In this document: positions 1 to 7,828 of the stretch, one piece after another
How the letters are laid out: each line of letters starts with the position of its first letter
How positions within the stretch are numbered: position 1 is the first letter of the stretch
NCBI GenBank assembly: GCA_963800205.1
Contig: CAWCZQ010000001.1
Coordinates: 350,969 to 414,968 of the forward strand
Direction of reading: 5' to 3'
Origin: UBA6224 sp963800205
Lineage (GTDB): Bacteria; Patescibacteriota; Saccharimonadia; Saccharimonadales; UBA4665
Length of the DNA stretch: 64,000 nt
Translations under genes and position numbers: made by a program
The notes under the pieces: generated by a model
Databases searched by the model: none
What the model was told of the DNA's origin: nothing
The model's input: the letters and a program-made list of their open reading frames with translations, nothing else

Positions 1-3
1 AAT

Positions 4-34
4 AAAAGAGCTTGCCACCACGCAAGCTCTTTTT
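4..34 (-). terminator. Rho-independent terminator after the HAD gene
   Basis: A 10-bp perfect stem (positions 5-14 with 23-32) has an 8-nt loop and runs of T on one side and A on the other, so it can work in both directions. It lies 12 nt beyond the stop of the minus-strand HAD gene. Confidence 0.8.
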
Positions 35-45
35 AGTGCACGGTG

Positions 46-696
46 CTATTGTTCGATTTGTGGAAGCAGCGCTGGTAGCTCTGTCAACGAATCAATAATG
101 TAGTCGGGGTTGTGTTGTTGCAGCTCATCCTTGCTGCTCATACCGTGCGTAATGCCAATGGTGGCACGCACACCGCTCGCTTTACCGGCAAGCATATCAC
201 CTATGCCGTCACCGATGTAAATGGCGTCAGCTGGTGCACAGCTAAGCTCGCCAAGACAGCGCAGCAATCCGTCTGGTGAAGGTTTGTGTTCGCTACATTT
301 GTCTGCGCCAATGATTACTTCAAAAAATTCTTCGAGTTCGAACCGCTGCAGACGATCGAGCGCCATGGCGGTGTACGAGCCGGTAAACATTCCAATGCGA
401 TAGCCGGCATCACGCAGCTGCGTTAATACCTCACGGCCACCCTCATATGCCTGTAGCAAATGCAGATGAGCATCATGGTGCTCGATATGAGCCGTCTCTA
501 GCTCGGCCGCGTCGTGCTGCGGCGCCAACAGTTCGTACATGGCTCGAATAGGTTTGCCGGTCACGGCGGCCATCTGTTGGCGTGTAGTTTCCACGCCGCG
601 CGCCGTCAATACGTTCTCGAATGCTTGGTGAATAAACTCGCGCGAATCCAGCACCACGCCGTCCATATCAAAGATAATAGCCTCTAGCCTACTCAT
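46..696 (-). CDS. HAD superfamily hydrolase (phosphoglycolate phosphatase-like)
   Basis: A 216-residue HAD-IA phosphohydrolase, probably acting on a small phosphorylated metabolite. Motif I is FDMDGVVLDS with both aspartates, motif II is a Thr-Gly-Ser after a hydrophobic strand, motif III is the Lys in KPSPD, and motif IV is IGDGIGDM. An alpha-helical cap lies between motifs I and II. I chose the ATG at 696 because the HAD fold starts within six residues of it; the open frame continues upstream but lies inside the preceding gene. Its start overlaps the 3' end of the upstream membrane-protein gene, which suggests translational coupling. The true substrate cannot be read from sequence. Confidence 0.85.
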   Translation of the reverse strand: MSRLEAIIFDMDGVVLDSREFIHQAFENVLTARGVETTRQQMAAVTGKPIRAMYELLAPQHDAAELETAHIEHHDAHLHLLQAYEGGREVLTQLRDAGYRIGMFTGSYTAMALDRLQRFELEEFFEVIIGADKCSEHKPSPDGLLRCLGELSCAPADAIYIGDGIGDMLAGKASGVRATIGITHGMSSKDELQQHNPDYIIDSLTELPALLPQIEQ

Positions 697-1525
697 GGTC
701 GCGGAGCCACTCCAGATAGTACAGTCCTTCTGCAATGATGGTTTTACTTTTCTCTGAGGCATAGATATCCGTCTCCGTTTGTACGCTGGCGTAGTCGGGG
801 ATGAGCGCCTCTCGGTAAGTCGGTATTGCATACTTTAGTTGTCCCCATAATGGAGACAGCACTAATACGGCAGCGACAATCGTCGGCAAGCGGCGAGCTC
901 CCTGTTTTAACAGTCGACTGCTCCGTACGGCCAAGACAACGCCAATAATCGTCATGCCCGGCAACACCATATTGAAGTAAAGTGGCCGCCACCATGGATC
1001 TCCGCTAACGTCGGTGGCTCCGTTCGCATGAGCTACCATGAGAACATCTGCTGCGACCTGTATCATCAACATGACTATACCGGTCACTAGGATAAAACCC
1101 ACCTGCTTCTGCATGATGTACTCGGCCGGTTTTTCTCCTGTGGTAACTTCTCTGGCAGCCCTTCTCGTTTGACGGTGCCATAGCCCATATACAATTCGCG
1201 CAGCTAAGATAATAAAGATGTTACAAAAGCCACCGAGCGCATAAAAGATCCCTAGAAATGCTAAGCCGCCATTATCACTAGCCAACATGGAAAGGCCCAT
1301 AATAAATGGAAGTATGCCAAAGAGCACCAACGATACGATAAAGGCAGTTCGGAGTCTTTTGTTAGGAGGTTCTGCGGGCGTTGGTTCTGTCAAAGTTATA
1401 GGTGTTCCACCACCTACCCCGCCACTTTTCACCTCCGCCGCCATTAATTCAGTCGGTACTTCTGCGTTACTCGTTGGCTGGCTTGCTGGAGGCGGTTCTT
1501 GGTTGTTTAGGTTTTGTGGGTTCAT
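689..1525 (-). CDS. Multi-pass membrane protein with an orn-derived C-terminal tail
   Basis: A 278-residue protein I do not recognise. The first 55 residues are hydrophilic and rich in Pro, Glu and Thr. About five hydrophobic segments follow, near residues 57-78, 84-110, 143-165, 183-202 and 215-232. The last residues, YYLEWLRDHE, match the C-terminus of the oligoribonuclease encoded upstream (YYLEWLRDHS). At DNA level this is a 27-bp perfect direct repeat (696-722 and 1578-1604), so the tail was probably acquired when the gene inserted between orn and the HAD gene. The stop overlaps the HAD start by 8 nt. Confidence 0.7.
   Translation of the reverse strand: MNPQNLNNQEPPPASQPTSNAEVPTELMAAEVKSGGVGGGTPITLTEPTPAEPPNKRLRTAFIVSLVLFGILPFIMGLSMLASDNGGLAFLGIFYALGGFCNIFIILAARIVYGLWHRQTRRAAREVTTGEKPAEYIMQKQVGFILVTGIVMLMIQVAADVLMVAHANGATDVSGDPWWRPLYFNMVLPGMTIIGVVLAVRSSRLLKQGARRLPTIVAAVLVLSPLWGQLKYAIPTYREALIPDYASVQTETDIYASEKSKTIIAEGLYYLEWLRDHE
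696..722. repeat. 27-bp direct repeat, copy 1 (partner 1578-1604)
   Basis: This 27-bp stretch is identical to 1578-1604 and is in the same reading frame as the 3' end of orn. The two copies are 882 bp apart and bracket the membrane-protein gene. The geometry suggests insertion or duplication at the orn 3' end. Confidence 0.9.
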
Positions 1526-1570
1526 TGTTTATATCATGTAATTTAAGCTGTATAGCGGCAATCAATGGCT

Positions 1571-2125
1571 CTATGAGTGGTCGCGGAGCCACTCCAGATA
1601 GTACTGCCACTCGGCAATGCTGGCCTGGATGTCGTCGAAGGCGCGGTGTATTTCGCGCTTTTCGTACTCCACACCGTGGCGGCCCTGCATAAAGACTTTT
1701 AGCGACGATACATCGAGCATGCGGTAGTGCAACCGCATGTCTAATGCCGGCCACCAGCGTTCTATAAACTTGCGGTCGTTGTGGATGCTGTTGCCTGCCA
1801 GCACCGCCGGTTCGTCGCCAAACTGCGCCTGCACCAGGGCGATAAGGTCGGCCTCGACATCTTTGCTGGGCCGGGCGTCGTCCATTTTGGCAATAAATTC
1901 GTCACGGTTAGCTGGGTAGTCCTTCCACCAAATGTTGGCTTGCATCCGCTCTATAACGGTTTTCTTGGGTTGCTGCACAATGGCTTCGTAGCTGGCCAGC
2001 GTCTTAAAGTTAAAATCGGTAATTTCGGCGGCAACCTCCAGGATGACATCTTTGTTGGCATCGAGCCCCGTCATCTCCAGGTCCACCCACAGCAGCTTGG
2101 TTGGGATACGTTTTTTATCAATCAT
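1571..2125 (-). CDS. orn: Oligoribonuclease (DEDDh 3'-5' exonuclease)
   Basis: A 184-residue enzyme that degrades two- to five-nucleotide RNAs to mononucleotides in the cytoplasm. The DEDDh residues are visible: WVDLEMTGLD (ExoI Asp and Glu), the NDRKFIE region (ExoII Asp), and HRAFDDI near the C-terminus (His and Asp of ExoIII). Length fits the family of about 180. I start at the ATG at 2125, not the upstream in-frame codon, because the DEDD domain starts a few residues later and a -10 box (TATACT, minus strand, 2138-2133) sits 7 nt before that ATG, giving a predicted leaderless mRNA. Confidence 0.95.
   Translation of the reverse strand: MIDKKRIPTKLLWVDLEMTGLDANKDVILEVAAEITDFNFKTLASYEAIVQQPKKTVIERMQANIWWKDYPANRDEFIAKMDDARPSKDVEADLIALVQAQFGDEPAVLAGNSIHNDRKFIERWWPALDMRLHYRMLDVSSLKVFMQGRHGVEYEKREIHRAFDDIQASIAEWQYYLEWLRDHS
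1578..1604. repeat. 27-bp direct repeat, copy 2, inside the 3' end of orn
   Basis: Identical to 696-722 and encodes the C-terminal YYLEWLRDH of Orn. This is probably the donor copy. Confidence 0.9.
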
Positions 2126-2155
2126 TGCTCCCAGTATACCTCTGTTGCTACCCAA

Positions 2156-2187
2156 AAGAAAAACCCCGACCGGGTGGATCGGGGTTC
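2156..2187 (-). terminator. Rho-independent terminator of the FMN-reductase locus
   Basis: An 8-bp stem (2162-2169 with 2179-2186) is followed on the minus strand by a T-rich tail. It lies just downstream of the decayed reductase and upstream of orn. Confidence 0.8.
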
Positions 2188-2204
2188 TGGGTGCTTGCGG
2201 AGAG

Positions 2205-2806
2205 CTAGCTAGGCGGCCACTTCGGTGCTTCTACCCTGGCAGGTGTCAGTGACTTGGCATACCAGACCAAGTCCTGGACCGTGGCTGCAAGCGCGGCCTG
2301 CGGACCATATGGGTTATCGGCGAGATCTTTGTGCGAGTTGGCCTTGGTCGTCAATCAGCTCACCGGCTCGGCCAACCAAATAGGTCGCAGTGGGCACGGT
2401 AATGCCCTGCAGACCGGGGATGACACCACGGAGATGGCTGACAGCTTGTGCGCCACCTGTCGACCCGTGCGCTACCAATGCGACTGGCTTTTTAGCCAGC
2501 TGAAAATCAACGTAATCAAGGGCGTTCTTGAGCACAGCCGAATACGAACGGTTGTATTCTGGCGTTACAATCACGTAGCCGTCGGCTTCACTGAGCTTGC
2601 TCAAAAACTTCTTAGCGCACGGCGTTTGGCTGACGATCGGGGTTATACTGTGGCGACACGGCTTCGTCCAAAAACGGCAGATCGTAATCTTTCAGGTCGA
2701 CGACTTCTACCTCAGCGTGGCGCTCGACTTCGTTGGCGACCCAGTGGCCGATCCTATCACTAACGCGTCCAGGTCGGGTGCTGCCGATAATAATTTGTAC
2801 TTTCAT
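2205..2806 (-). pseudogene. NADPH-dependent FMN reductase, two frameshifts
   Basis: The remains of a flavodoxin-fold NAD(P)H:FMN reductase (SsuE/azoreductase-like). The N-terminal piece starts at the ATG at 2806 with GSTRPGR, the FMN phosphate loop. The middle piece has the TPEYNRSYSAVLKNALDY core. A C-terminal helix in a third frame ends with DLVWYAKSL and a stop at 2205-2207. Joining the pieces requires removing one base near 2612 and one near 2328. Two separate one-base shifts suggest true decay, though assembly error cannot be excluded. An SD-like aggag precedes the start. It diverges from the HxlR regulator, the usual arrangement for a controlled reductase. Confidence 0.8.
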
Positions 2807-2831
2807 CAAAGCTACTCCTATGGTATATTTT

Positions 2832-2872
2832 GTATAGTATTAACATAACTGAGTATAAACCCAATACTATAC
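2832..2872. promoter_or_regulatory. Divergent promoter and probable HxlR operator
   Basis: Perfect 10-bp inverted repeats, GTATAGTATT (2832-2841) and AATACTATAC (2863-2872), lie between the reductase and the HxlR gene. Each arm contains a TATACT-type -10 element for its own direction, so a repressor bound here would block both genes. HxlR proteins bind such inverted repeats in the shared promoter. Confidence 0.65.
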
Positions 2873-2883
2873 TTTGTAAAGTA

Positions 2884-3246
2884 ATGAAAACAATCGATCC
2901 ACAATTAATCACCGCCTACGACACTGAAGCCCTCGAACCAAAGGTGGGTTGTATAGCCTCTGCCATGCAAATAATTGGTAATAAATGGACGGCGCTGATC
3001 CTGCGCGACCTCGTCACCGGCCCAAAGCGGTTTTGTGAGCTCGAAAAATCAGTCAACGGTATCAATCCGCGTACGCTTAGCCAGCGGCTCGACGACCTCG
3101 AATCACACGCTATTATTACCAAGCAAGCCTACGCCGAAGTCCCACCGCGCATCGAATACACCCTGACCGCCAAAGGCCAAGACCTCATCCCTGTCCTGCG
3201 CAACATGGCCGAATGGGGCAACAAATACTACGACGGCAACTGCTAA
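2884..3246 (+). CDS. HxlR-family winged-helix transcriptional regulator
   Basis: A 120-residue DNA-binding regulator with the family pattern: GNKWTALILRDL, then GPKRFCELEKSV, then INPRTLSQRLDDLE as the recognition region, and a wing ending YTLTAKG. HxlR proteins often sense redox or electrophiles; a Cys (FCELE) and another in the N-terminal segment are present. I start at 2884, not 2830, because the upstream codons lie in the operator. The -10 TATACT (2868-2873) is 10 nt before this ATG, so the leader is very short. It probably controls the divergent reductase, now broken, and itself. Confidence 0.9.
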   Translation: MKTIDPQLITAYDTEALEPKVGCIASAMQIIGNKWTALILRDLVTGPKRFCELEKSVNGINPRTLSQRLDDLESHAIITKQAYAEVPPRIEYTLTAKGQDLIPVLRNMAEWGNKYYDGNC

Positions 3247-3326
3247 CAGTAGTCGGCCACCCTCCTATGCTATGCTGGTAAACATAGCTTATGGCTATAC
3301 ATGTCCGTTTATTATAAGGAGGAAGC

Positions 3327-3896
3327 ATGATCGACCGAATTATCAACGAAGCAACTGGTGCAGTTAAAGCTGCCGTAAATGGAGTGGATGACATTCTGAG
3401 TGCTGTAACAGGCACTGTTAAAAACCAAGTTATTAACGTACTGCAAGGCGCAGGCGAAATTGGCACAACCGCAGTAGAGGCAGTCGCTTCTGTTGCCGCT
3501 GGAGCTGTTAAGGGTGCCGGTACGGTCGGCGCCAGCGTGACCGACACTGCCGCTAATACTATGAGCGGTGTCGTGAACGGTGTCAGCCAAGTTGGCGGTG
3601 ACGTGCTCGAAGGTGTCCGTGGTGGTGCTAAAGGTATTGTCAGTGGCGTAGCAGAAACCGGTGGCGATGTCGGCATGGCGGCTGTAGGCGCCGTACGAGG
3701 TGCCATCCAGGCGGCAGGCGATGTCGGTGCTGATACTAGCGAAGCTGCTAAGGCCGCTGTAGGTGGTGCTCTCGATGCTGCAACCAGTGTCGGTACTGAC
3801 GCCGCTGGTACAGTCCGCGATGCCCTGCTCGGTGCAGCAGAACTACCTCACGACGTTATCGAATCTGCTATCAAAGGCAGCGACGACAATAAATAG
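3327..3896 (+). CDS. Low-complexity Ala/Gly/Val repetitive amphipathic protein
   Basis: A 189-residue protein with no recognised family. It is made almost wholly of Ala, Gly, Val, Thr, Asp and Ser in irregular repeats of about 11 residues (patterns such as GAVKGAG, GGDVLEG, GDVGADT), with no aromatic residues and no cysteine. The regular spacing of small hydrophobic residues predicts long amphipathic helices, as in LEA or phasin-type proteins. No signal peptide or clear membrane helix is seen. A strong Shine-Dalgarno (aaggagg) lies 8-9 nt upstream and a terminator follows, so it is a single-gene unit. A stress-protectant or surface-binding role is a guess. Confidence 0.75.
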   Translation: MIDRIINEATGAVKAAVNGVDDILSAVTGTVKNQVINVLQGAGEIGTTAVEAVASVAAGAVKGAGTVGASVTDTAANTMSGVVNGVSQVGGDVLEGVRGGAKGIVSGVAETGGDVGMAAVGAVRGAIQAAGDVGADTSEAAKAAVGGALDAATSVGTDAAGTVRDALLGAAELPHDVIESAIKGSDDNK

Positions 3897-3914
3897 TCCA
3901 GGGTCGTTTCTAAC

Positions 3915-3949
3915 AAATAACCGCTATCTAAATAATAGCGGTTATTTTA
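3915..3949 (+). terminator. Rho-independent terminator after the Ala/Gly-rich gene
   Basis: A 13-bp stem (3915-3927 with 3935-3947) is followed by a T-rich tail, 18 nt after the stop codon. Confidence 0.85.
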
Positions 3950-3972
3950 TTGACTTGATTGTTCACTACTAA

Positions 3973-4380
3973 TTACTTGGTGTCGTTGGTGGGTGCATCC
4001 GGCGCATGCCTAAAATCTAATGCACACGAGTTGATACAGAATCGCATGCCGGTTGGCTGATCGGGCGCATCGTTAAACACATGCCCCAGATGACCACCGC
4101 AGTTAGCGCACTGCACTTCCACCCTATCCATACCCTGGCTCGGATCGGCAATGAGCCGGACTGCTTCTGTATTAGCCACGTCATAAAAACTTGGCCAGCC
4201 GCTGCCGCTATCAAATTTTGTGCCACTTTTGAACAGAACTGTTCCGCACGCCGCACAGGTGTAGTCCCCCGTGTCGTGGTTGTGCAGCAGCGCTCCTGTA
4301 CCCGGTGCTTCGGTGCCTTTTTGGCGCATCACGCGGTACTGTTCGGGAGTTAGCTTATCTTTCCATTCGTCATCATTCAT
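3973..4380 (-). CDS. msrB: Peptide methionine (R)-S-oxide reductase
   Basis: A 135-residue MsrB that repairs oxidised methionine (R-sulfoxide form). Two CxxC zinc pairs are present (C42/C45 and C91/C94), as are the HLGHVF motif and the catalytic cysteine C115 in RFCINSC. The extra Cys at 119 replaces the usual Ala and could serve as a resolving residue. Its ATG overlaps the stop of the upstream dehydrogenase gene (ATGA), so the two are translationally coupled. Confidence 0.93.
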   Translation of the reverse strand: MNDDEWKDKLTPEQYRVMRQKGTEAPGTGALLHNHDTGDYTCAACGTVLFKSGTKFDSGSGWPSFYDVANTEAVRLIADPSQGMDRVEVQCANCGGHLGHVFNDAPDQPTGMRFCINSCALDFRHAPDAPTNDTK

Positions 4381-5594
4381 GCGTTCTTCTCCTCTGCATT
4401 CAAAAGGCGCCTGAGCGCCACGGCAATGGCGGCCTCTGCCAGCGAATCATACCCGGTTTGGTATTCATCCCAGACCCGCTTGGTGGCCTCGACCAGGTAA
4501 CGCTCAAGTTCTTTGTTCACTTTGCGTTCAGGCCACTGCTCGGCCGCTTTATTTTGTTGCCACTCGAGGTAGCTCACCACTACGCCGCCGGCGTTGGCCA
4601 AAATATCCGGTACGACGATAATGCCCTGCTCCGCCAGGTAACTACGCGCTTCGTCACTCACCGGCCCATTCGCCAGTTCGAGCACTATTTTGGCCTGGAC
4701 CATATGCATGTTGTCTGTGGTAATAACATCGCCGAGCGCTCCCAGCACCAATACATCGACGTCGGCACTGACAATGTCTTCGGGGCCGATTGGCTTGCCG
4801 ATAGTAAATGTGCGCAGCTTGTTGCCTTTGCGCTTAAACGTATCGAGCGCGTGGGCATCCAAGCCACCCTCGAGCGTTGCACCGCCACTGGAATCCGTCG
4901 CCGTGGTGAGTACCCAGTTAGGCTCCGTGTCTTGGGCGATGGTGGCAAAAAACGAGCCGACATTGCCAAAGCCCTGCACCGCGTACGTCAGCGGCCAGGT
5001 GTCCCACTTGAGCTCTCGCAGGATTTCGCGCAGTACGATAACACCGCCGCGACCCGTCGCCGCCTCGCGACCTTTCGAACCGCCCTTGTCGAGTGACTTG
5101 CCAGTAAAGCTGGCCTTGCTGGTGTCGCCTGTCTGCTGCTCGTACTCGTCGACCATCCAATCGATAATGGTTGCATTGGTATTCACGTCTGGCGCTGGAA
5201 CATCGGTATCAGGCCCGATATGCGGGGTGAGCTGTCTGGCGAACGCGCGAGCCACTTGCTCGACATGTGCCGGCGATAGCACTCGGGGGTCTATGGCCAC
5301 GCCACCTTTGGCACCGCCCAGCGGCAAGCCGACGGCCGCTGTCTTCAGGCTCATGAGAGTTGCCAATGTGCGCACTTCGTCGAGTGTTACCTGCGGATGA
5401 AACCGGACGCCACCTTTGTAGGGGCCGAGTCGGTTATTGTGCTGTACCCGGATGGCGCGATACTGCTGCCCTTCGACATCGATGGTAAAGTCATGTTCGG
5501 CATTAATCGCCAAAAGGCCGTCTACATCAGCCAGGGGTAATCCTAATTTAGCCGCGACACGATGCACGGTTGCATGTACGTCTTGTAATGCCAT
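4377..5594 (-). CDS. gdhA: Glu/Leu/Phe/Val dehydrogenase (glutamate dehydrogenase type)
   Basis: A 405-residue NAD(P)-dependent amino-acid dehydrogenase, most like glutamate dehydrogenase, interconverting glutamate and 2-oxoglutarate plus ammonium. Visible marks are YKGGVRFHP, LGGAKGGVAIDP with the catalytic lysine, the DVPAPDVNT segment, the Rossmann glycine motif QGFGNVGS, and ELANGPVS. Length is normal for the hexameric class. The ATG at 5594 is preceded by an SD (aaggagag) at good spacing; ten upstream in-frame codons are not needed. It heads a two-gene operon with msrB. Confidence 0.92.
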   Translation of the reverse strand: MALQDVHATVHRVAAKLGLPLADVDGLLAINAEHDFTIDVEGQQYRAIRVQHNNRLGPYKGGVRFHPQVTLDEVRTLATLMSLKTAAVGLPLGGAKGGVAIDPRVLSPAHVEQVARAFARQLTPHIGPDTDVPAPDVNTNATIIDWMVDEYEQQTGDTSKASFTGKSLDKGGSKGREAATGRGGVIVLREILRELKWDTWPLTYAVQGFGNVGSFFATIAQDTEPNWVLTTATDSSGGATLEGGLDAHALDTFKRKGNKLRTFTIGKPIGPEDIVSADVDVLVLGALGDVITTDNMHMVQAKIVLELANGPVSDEARSYLAEQGIIVVPDILANAGGVVVSYLEWQQNKAAEQWPERKVNKELERYLVEATKRVWDEYQTGYDSLAEAAIAVALRRLLNAEEKNA

Positions 5595-5644
5595 TGCTCT
5601 CTCCTTGTGTATTCCATGATACACCCGTCGGAAAAAGCGTGCAG

Positions 5645-6112
5645 CTACTTGTCTTTTTTGTCGAGCTTATCGAGGCGAAAGAACCGGATAATTAAGTACA
5701 CCGCACCGATGACGAACAAAAAGTTAATCAGCCCATACACCACATCACCCCAGCCAAACGAAGCCTGGCGGCCATGCCACGACAACGCAAAGGTGCGATT
5801 GCTGAGCTTGGCGCCACCAAACAGCAGGTAAAATGCCGGATCAATAAAGTTAGCTATGATCGTTTTGACAACCGCCTGCATTTGCGTTGCCACCACAAAG
5901 GCAATCGCCACGCCGATGACGGCTCGCTCGCGCAAAAACCCGACGAAACCACTGATGGGGTTAGGTTGGTCGCCCACCAAAACGGTAATACCCGGCTTGG
6001 AGCCGCGCCGGCTACTCGTAGTGGTCGGCTCGGTAATGCGAACGTTACCGGCACTGGTAGTGATAACCCGGGTTTGCGTCTGTGGTTTCTTGGTCTTGGG
6101 AGATGTTTTCAT
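5645..6112 (-). CDS. mscL: Large-conductance mechanosensitive channel, MscL family
   Basis: A 155-residue membrane channel that opens under membrane tension to release solutes in hypo-osmotic shock. The first 50 residues are a basic, Ser/Thr-rich extension not found in typical MscL. Then comes the MscL core: GFVGFLRERAVIGVAIAFVV (TM1) with the periplasmic loop, and VYGLINFLFVIGAVYLIIRF (TM2), followed by a charged tail. A TACAAT box lies 6 nt before the ATG, so the mRNA is probably leaderless. Confidence 0.85.
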   Translation of the reverse strand: MKTSPKTKKPQTQTRVITTSAGNVRITEPTTTSSRRGSKPGITVLVGDQPNPISGFVGFLRERAVIGVAIAFVVATQMQAVVKTIIANFIDPAFYLLFGGAKLSNRTFALSWHGRQASFGWGDVVYGLINFLFVIGAVYLIIRFFRLDKLDKKDK

Positions 6113-6157
6113 AGCTGGATTGTACCGCCGGAGAGGTCGATCAACAATAGGCTGCGC

Positions 6158-7828
6158 CTAGAGGCGGTCTGGTGCCGTAATGCCAAGCAGCTCTAGGCCG
6201 GAACGTAAGGTGTCGGCGTAGCGACCGACTAGAGCCAATCTAGTGTCTTGCCGTGGGTCGTCGATGACGCGGTTTTTTTCGTAAAACCGGTTAAACGTTT
6301 GGGCGAGTTCATACAGATAGGTGCAGATGTGGTGGGGCATGAGTTCGTTGGTGGCCCGCTCGACGACTTCGCTGTATTCGGAAATTTTGCGCAGCAGACT
6401 GCGTTCGCCCGGTTCGAGTTGCTGCAACGGGTCGTCAGCGGCTGCCGGCGCTTTCGCCAGTATGCTGCGAGCGCGCGCGTGGGCGTACTGCAGATACGGT
6501 CCGCTGTTGCCTTCCAGGCTTACAGATTCGACTGGGTCATAGATTATGTCGCCGCCCATCCGGTTCTTCAAAAAGGCGTATTTGACCGCACCGAGTACCG
6601 TGTCGGGATTGTCTTGGCCAGTGAGCTTTTGGTTGGCAGCGGCGGCCACCTCTAGTACATCGACGGCACGCAGAATATTGCCTTTGCGGCTGCTCATTTT
6701 GACACCACCGGCCAATTTGACCAGGCCATGCGTGAGGTGGCTGGTAGCCTGTACGAGCTTTGGCTCAAACTGTTCGACGGCTTTGAGGACCACTGCCATG
6801 TATTGCTCTTGCTCGTTACCGGTAATGACGACTGATGTATCAAAATGATAGTCCGCCCACTTGGTCATTATCAGGCCAACATCTTTGGCTTCATAGGTAG
6901 GAATACCCTCTTTGTTAATAAACACGCGGGTGTGCAGGCCATACGGCTCGCCGCGAAACACCACTGCACCATCGGATTGTTCAAAAACCCCTTGCTCGAG
7001 ATGGGCATTGACGGTCTGCAGTCCTAAGTCGGCCACGCTACTTTCGGGGTAGTATTTTTCAAAATGGCTGCCAATGCTGGCATAAAATGCGTCAAAGTAG
7101 TCATAGCTCCACTGCCGGCAGGTCCAATAAATTTGTGCGAGGGGCGACTCGTGATCGTCCTGGGCGTGTATCTGATACACCCGTTTGTTCAAGGCCACGA
7201 TAGCGGCTTTGGCTGCTTCGTCGTCTTCGTAGGCATTGGTGCCGGCGACGTAGCAGCGCGCCATCCATTCGGACCGTTCAGCCTGGGGTATGTCGGCTAG
7301 CTTGGCCGGGTTTTCGCCGTCGAGGTCGTGCATTATGGCCCACATCGTTTTGCCGACGTGCATGCCCACGTCACCGCCAAAGTTCACCCGGTGCACATCG
7401 GCACCAGCTCGCTCCAGCACATTAGCAATAGCGTCACCGACCACACTGGTGTACAGATGGCCGGCGTGCAGTACCTTGAACGGATTGGGGTCGGAATATT
7501 CGGCCACGACTACCTGACCAGCGAGCGGCTGCGCCAAGTCTTGAGTAGCTGCCGCAGCCAGAGCCGCATCGCTCACCGACACATTCAAAAACCCGGGGCC
7601 AGCGACCGATACAGCCGTAACTACCTCTGGCTGCTCCGCCTGTAGTCGCTCGGCCAATATAGTGGCAATCTCTCGCGGATTTTTACCCACCTGCTTGCTG
7701 AGCTGGAGCGCGACGTTGGTTGCATAATCACCAAATTGTTCATCCGGCCGAGTCAATTCCACACGAATGTCGAGTGCGAACAGTTCTTGTATCAGCGCGA
7801 CCAGCGCTAGTTCAATTTGTTGTTTCAT
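6158..7828 (-). CDS. argS: Arginyl-tRNA synthetase
   Basis: A 556-residue class I aminoacyl-tRNA synthetase that charges tRNA-Arg. It has the N-terminal Arg-S additional domain, a HIGH-type motif seen as HAGHL after SDPNPFKVL, and a KMSSRKGN signature in place of KMSKS. The C-terminal anticodon-binding DALR domain ends in LELLGITAPDRL. Length is typical. A TATAAT box (minus strand, 7841-7836) sits exactly 7 nt before the ATG with no SD, so the mRNA is predicted leaderless. Its 5' end overlaps the 3' end of the frameshifted DUF1361 gene by 17 nt. Confidence 0.97.
   Translation of the reverse strand: MKQQIELALVALIQELFALDIRVELTRPDEQFGDYATNVALQLSKQVGKNPREIATILAERLQAEQPEVVTAVSVAGPGFLNVSVSDAALAAAATQDLAQPLAGQVVVAEYSDPNPFKVLHAGHLYTSVVGDAIANVLERAGADVHRVNFGGDVGMHVGKTMWAIMHDLDGENPAKLADIPQAERSEWMARCYVAGTNAYEDDEAAKAAIVALNKRVYQIHAQDDHESPLAQIYWTCRQWSYDYFDAFYASIGSHFEKYYPESSVADLGLQTVNAHLEQGVFEQSDGAVVFRGEPYGLHTRVFINKEGIPTYEAKDVGLIMTKWADYHFDTSVVITGNEQEQYMAVVLKAVEQFEPKLVQATSHLTHGLVKLAGGVKMSSRKGNILRAVDVLEVAAAANQKLTGQDNPDTVLGAVKYAFLKNRMGGDIIYDPVESVSLEGNSGPYLQYAHARARSILAKAPAAADDPLQQLEPGERSLLRKISEYSEVVERATNELMPHHICTYLYELAQTFNRFYEKNRVIDDPRQDTRLALVGRYADTLRSGLELLGITAPDRL

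Noticed and set aside
3185..3706. A long minus-strand open frame rich in Thr, Pro and Ala opposite the Ala/Gly gene
   Set aside because: It is an antisense shadow caused by the repetitive GCN/GGN codons of the plus-strand gene, which has its own SD and terminator.
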